14,309 nucleotides of DNA from Bacteroidetes bacterium UBA4408. Lineage in GTDB: Bacteria; Bacteroidota; Bacteroidia; UBA4408. The notes beneath the pieces were generated by a model that worked only from the letters and a program-made list of their open reading frames with translations, ran no database searches and was not told the origin of the DNA. Shown piece after piece: positions 14,291 through 14,309 of this stretch (positions are counted from its first letter, which is position 1; each line of letters opens with the position of its first letter). The DNA is taken from the NCBI GenBank assembly GCA_002389785.1, contig DGQS01000058.1:1-14309 (forward strand). Direction: 5' to 3'. The position numbers and the translations under genes are program-made.

Positions 14291-14309
14291 CGGGATGTAG
14301 CGTAGCCCG
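14291..14309 (+). tRNA. tRNA-Pro, 5' end only
   Basis: The last 19 bases, CGGGATGTAGCGTAGCCCG, fit the start of a bacterial tRNA-Pro: a 7-base acceptor strand CGGGATG beginning with C1, then TA at positions 8-9 and the D-arm start GCGTAGCC. Beginning with C (to pair with G72) and TAGCGyAGCC are typical of proline tRNAs. Anticodon and the rest lie beyond the window, so the isotype is inferred. Confidence 0.7.

Overview
The window looks like a chromosomal segment of a low-GC member of the Bacteroidota. The evidence is: secreted proteins with both kinds of type IX secretion (T9SS) C-terminal sorting domain; a short primary sigma factor lacking region 1.1; an almost ideal Bacteroidota promoter (TTG, 20-base spacer, TAnnTTTG) in front of that sigma gene; absent or weak Shine-Dalgarno sequences; and the futalosine route to menaquinone. 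I cannot place it to family or genus.

Layout. On the minus strand at the left edge are the first 232 residues of the aminofutalosine synthase gene (mqnE), cut by the window edge. Upstream of it, also on minus, is a long form of glyceraldehyde-3-phosphate dehydrogenase with its own terminator. Bases 2723-4375 hold three small minus-strand housekeeping or accessory genes, probably transcribed together (DUF4256, then YdeI/OmdA family, then VOC family). Bases 4580-9411 hold two paralogous secreted leucine-rich-repeat proteins, both minus and 47 bases apart. Each has the order signal peptide, 20-residue LRRs, a Ca-loop/SdrD-B-like segment, a DUF7619-like domain and a type A T9SS sorting domain. 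The upstream paralog has fourteen consecutive 20-residue repeats with no indel.

Bases 9460-10203 separate these from a plus-strand T9SS type B surface protein (10204-12117). The gap is not empty: it holds a decayed hairpin resembling the sigma gene's terminator, the 3' part of a zeta-toxin-type kinase without its P-loop half, and a 48-codon ORF overlapping it by four bases.

Between 12274 and 12797 is a broken type II toxin-antitoxin operon on the minus strand. The antitoxin and the RelE/ParE toxin are both recognisable only if small frameshifts are undone. A 12-base direct repeat lies just upstream. The window ends with the primary sigma factor gene (12967-13830, minus) with a clear promoter and terminator, a 460-base gene-free stretch, and the first 19 bases of what looks like a plus-strand proline tRNA.

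The conserved genes (mqnE, gap, sigA, tRNA) are the stable part. The middle is accessory: surface proteins and two decaying toxin-antitoxin loci. I see no convincing novel multi-gene defence or mobile system. The most informative signals are the two ruined TA modules, the in-register LRR array with a cysteine in every repeat, and short intergenic sequences occurring twice.
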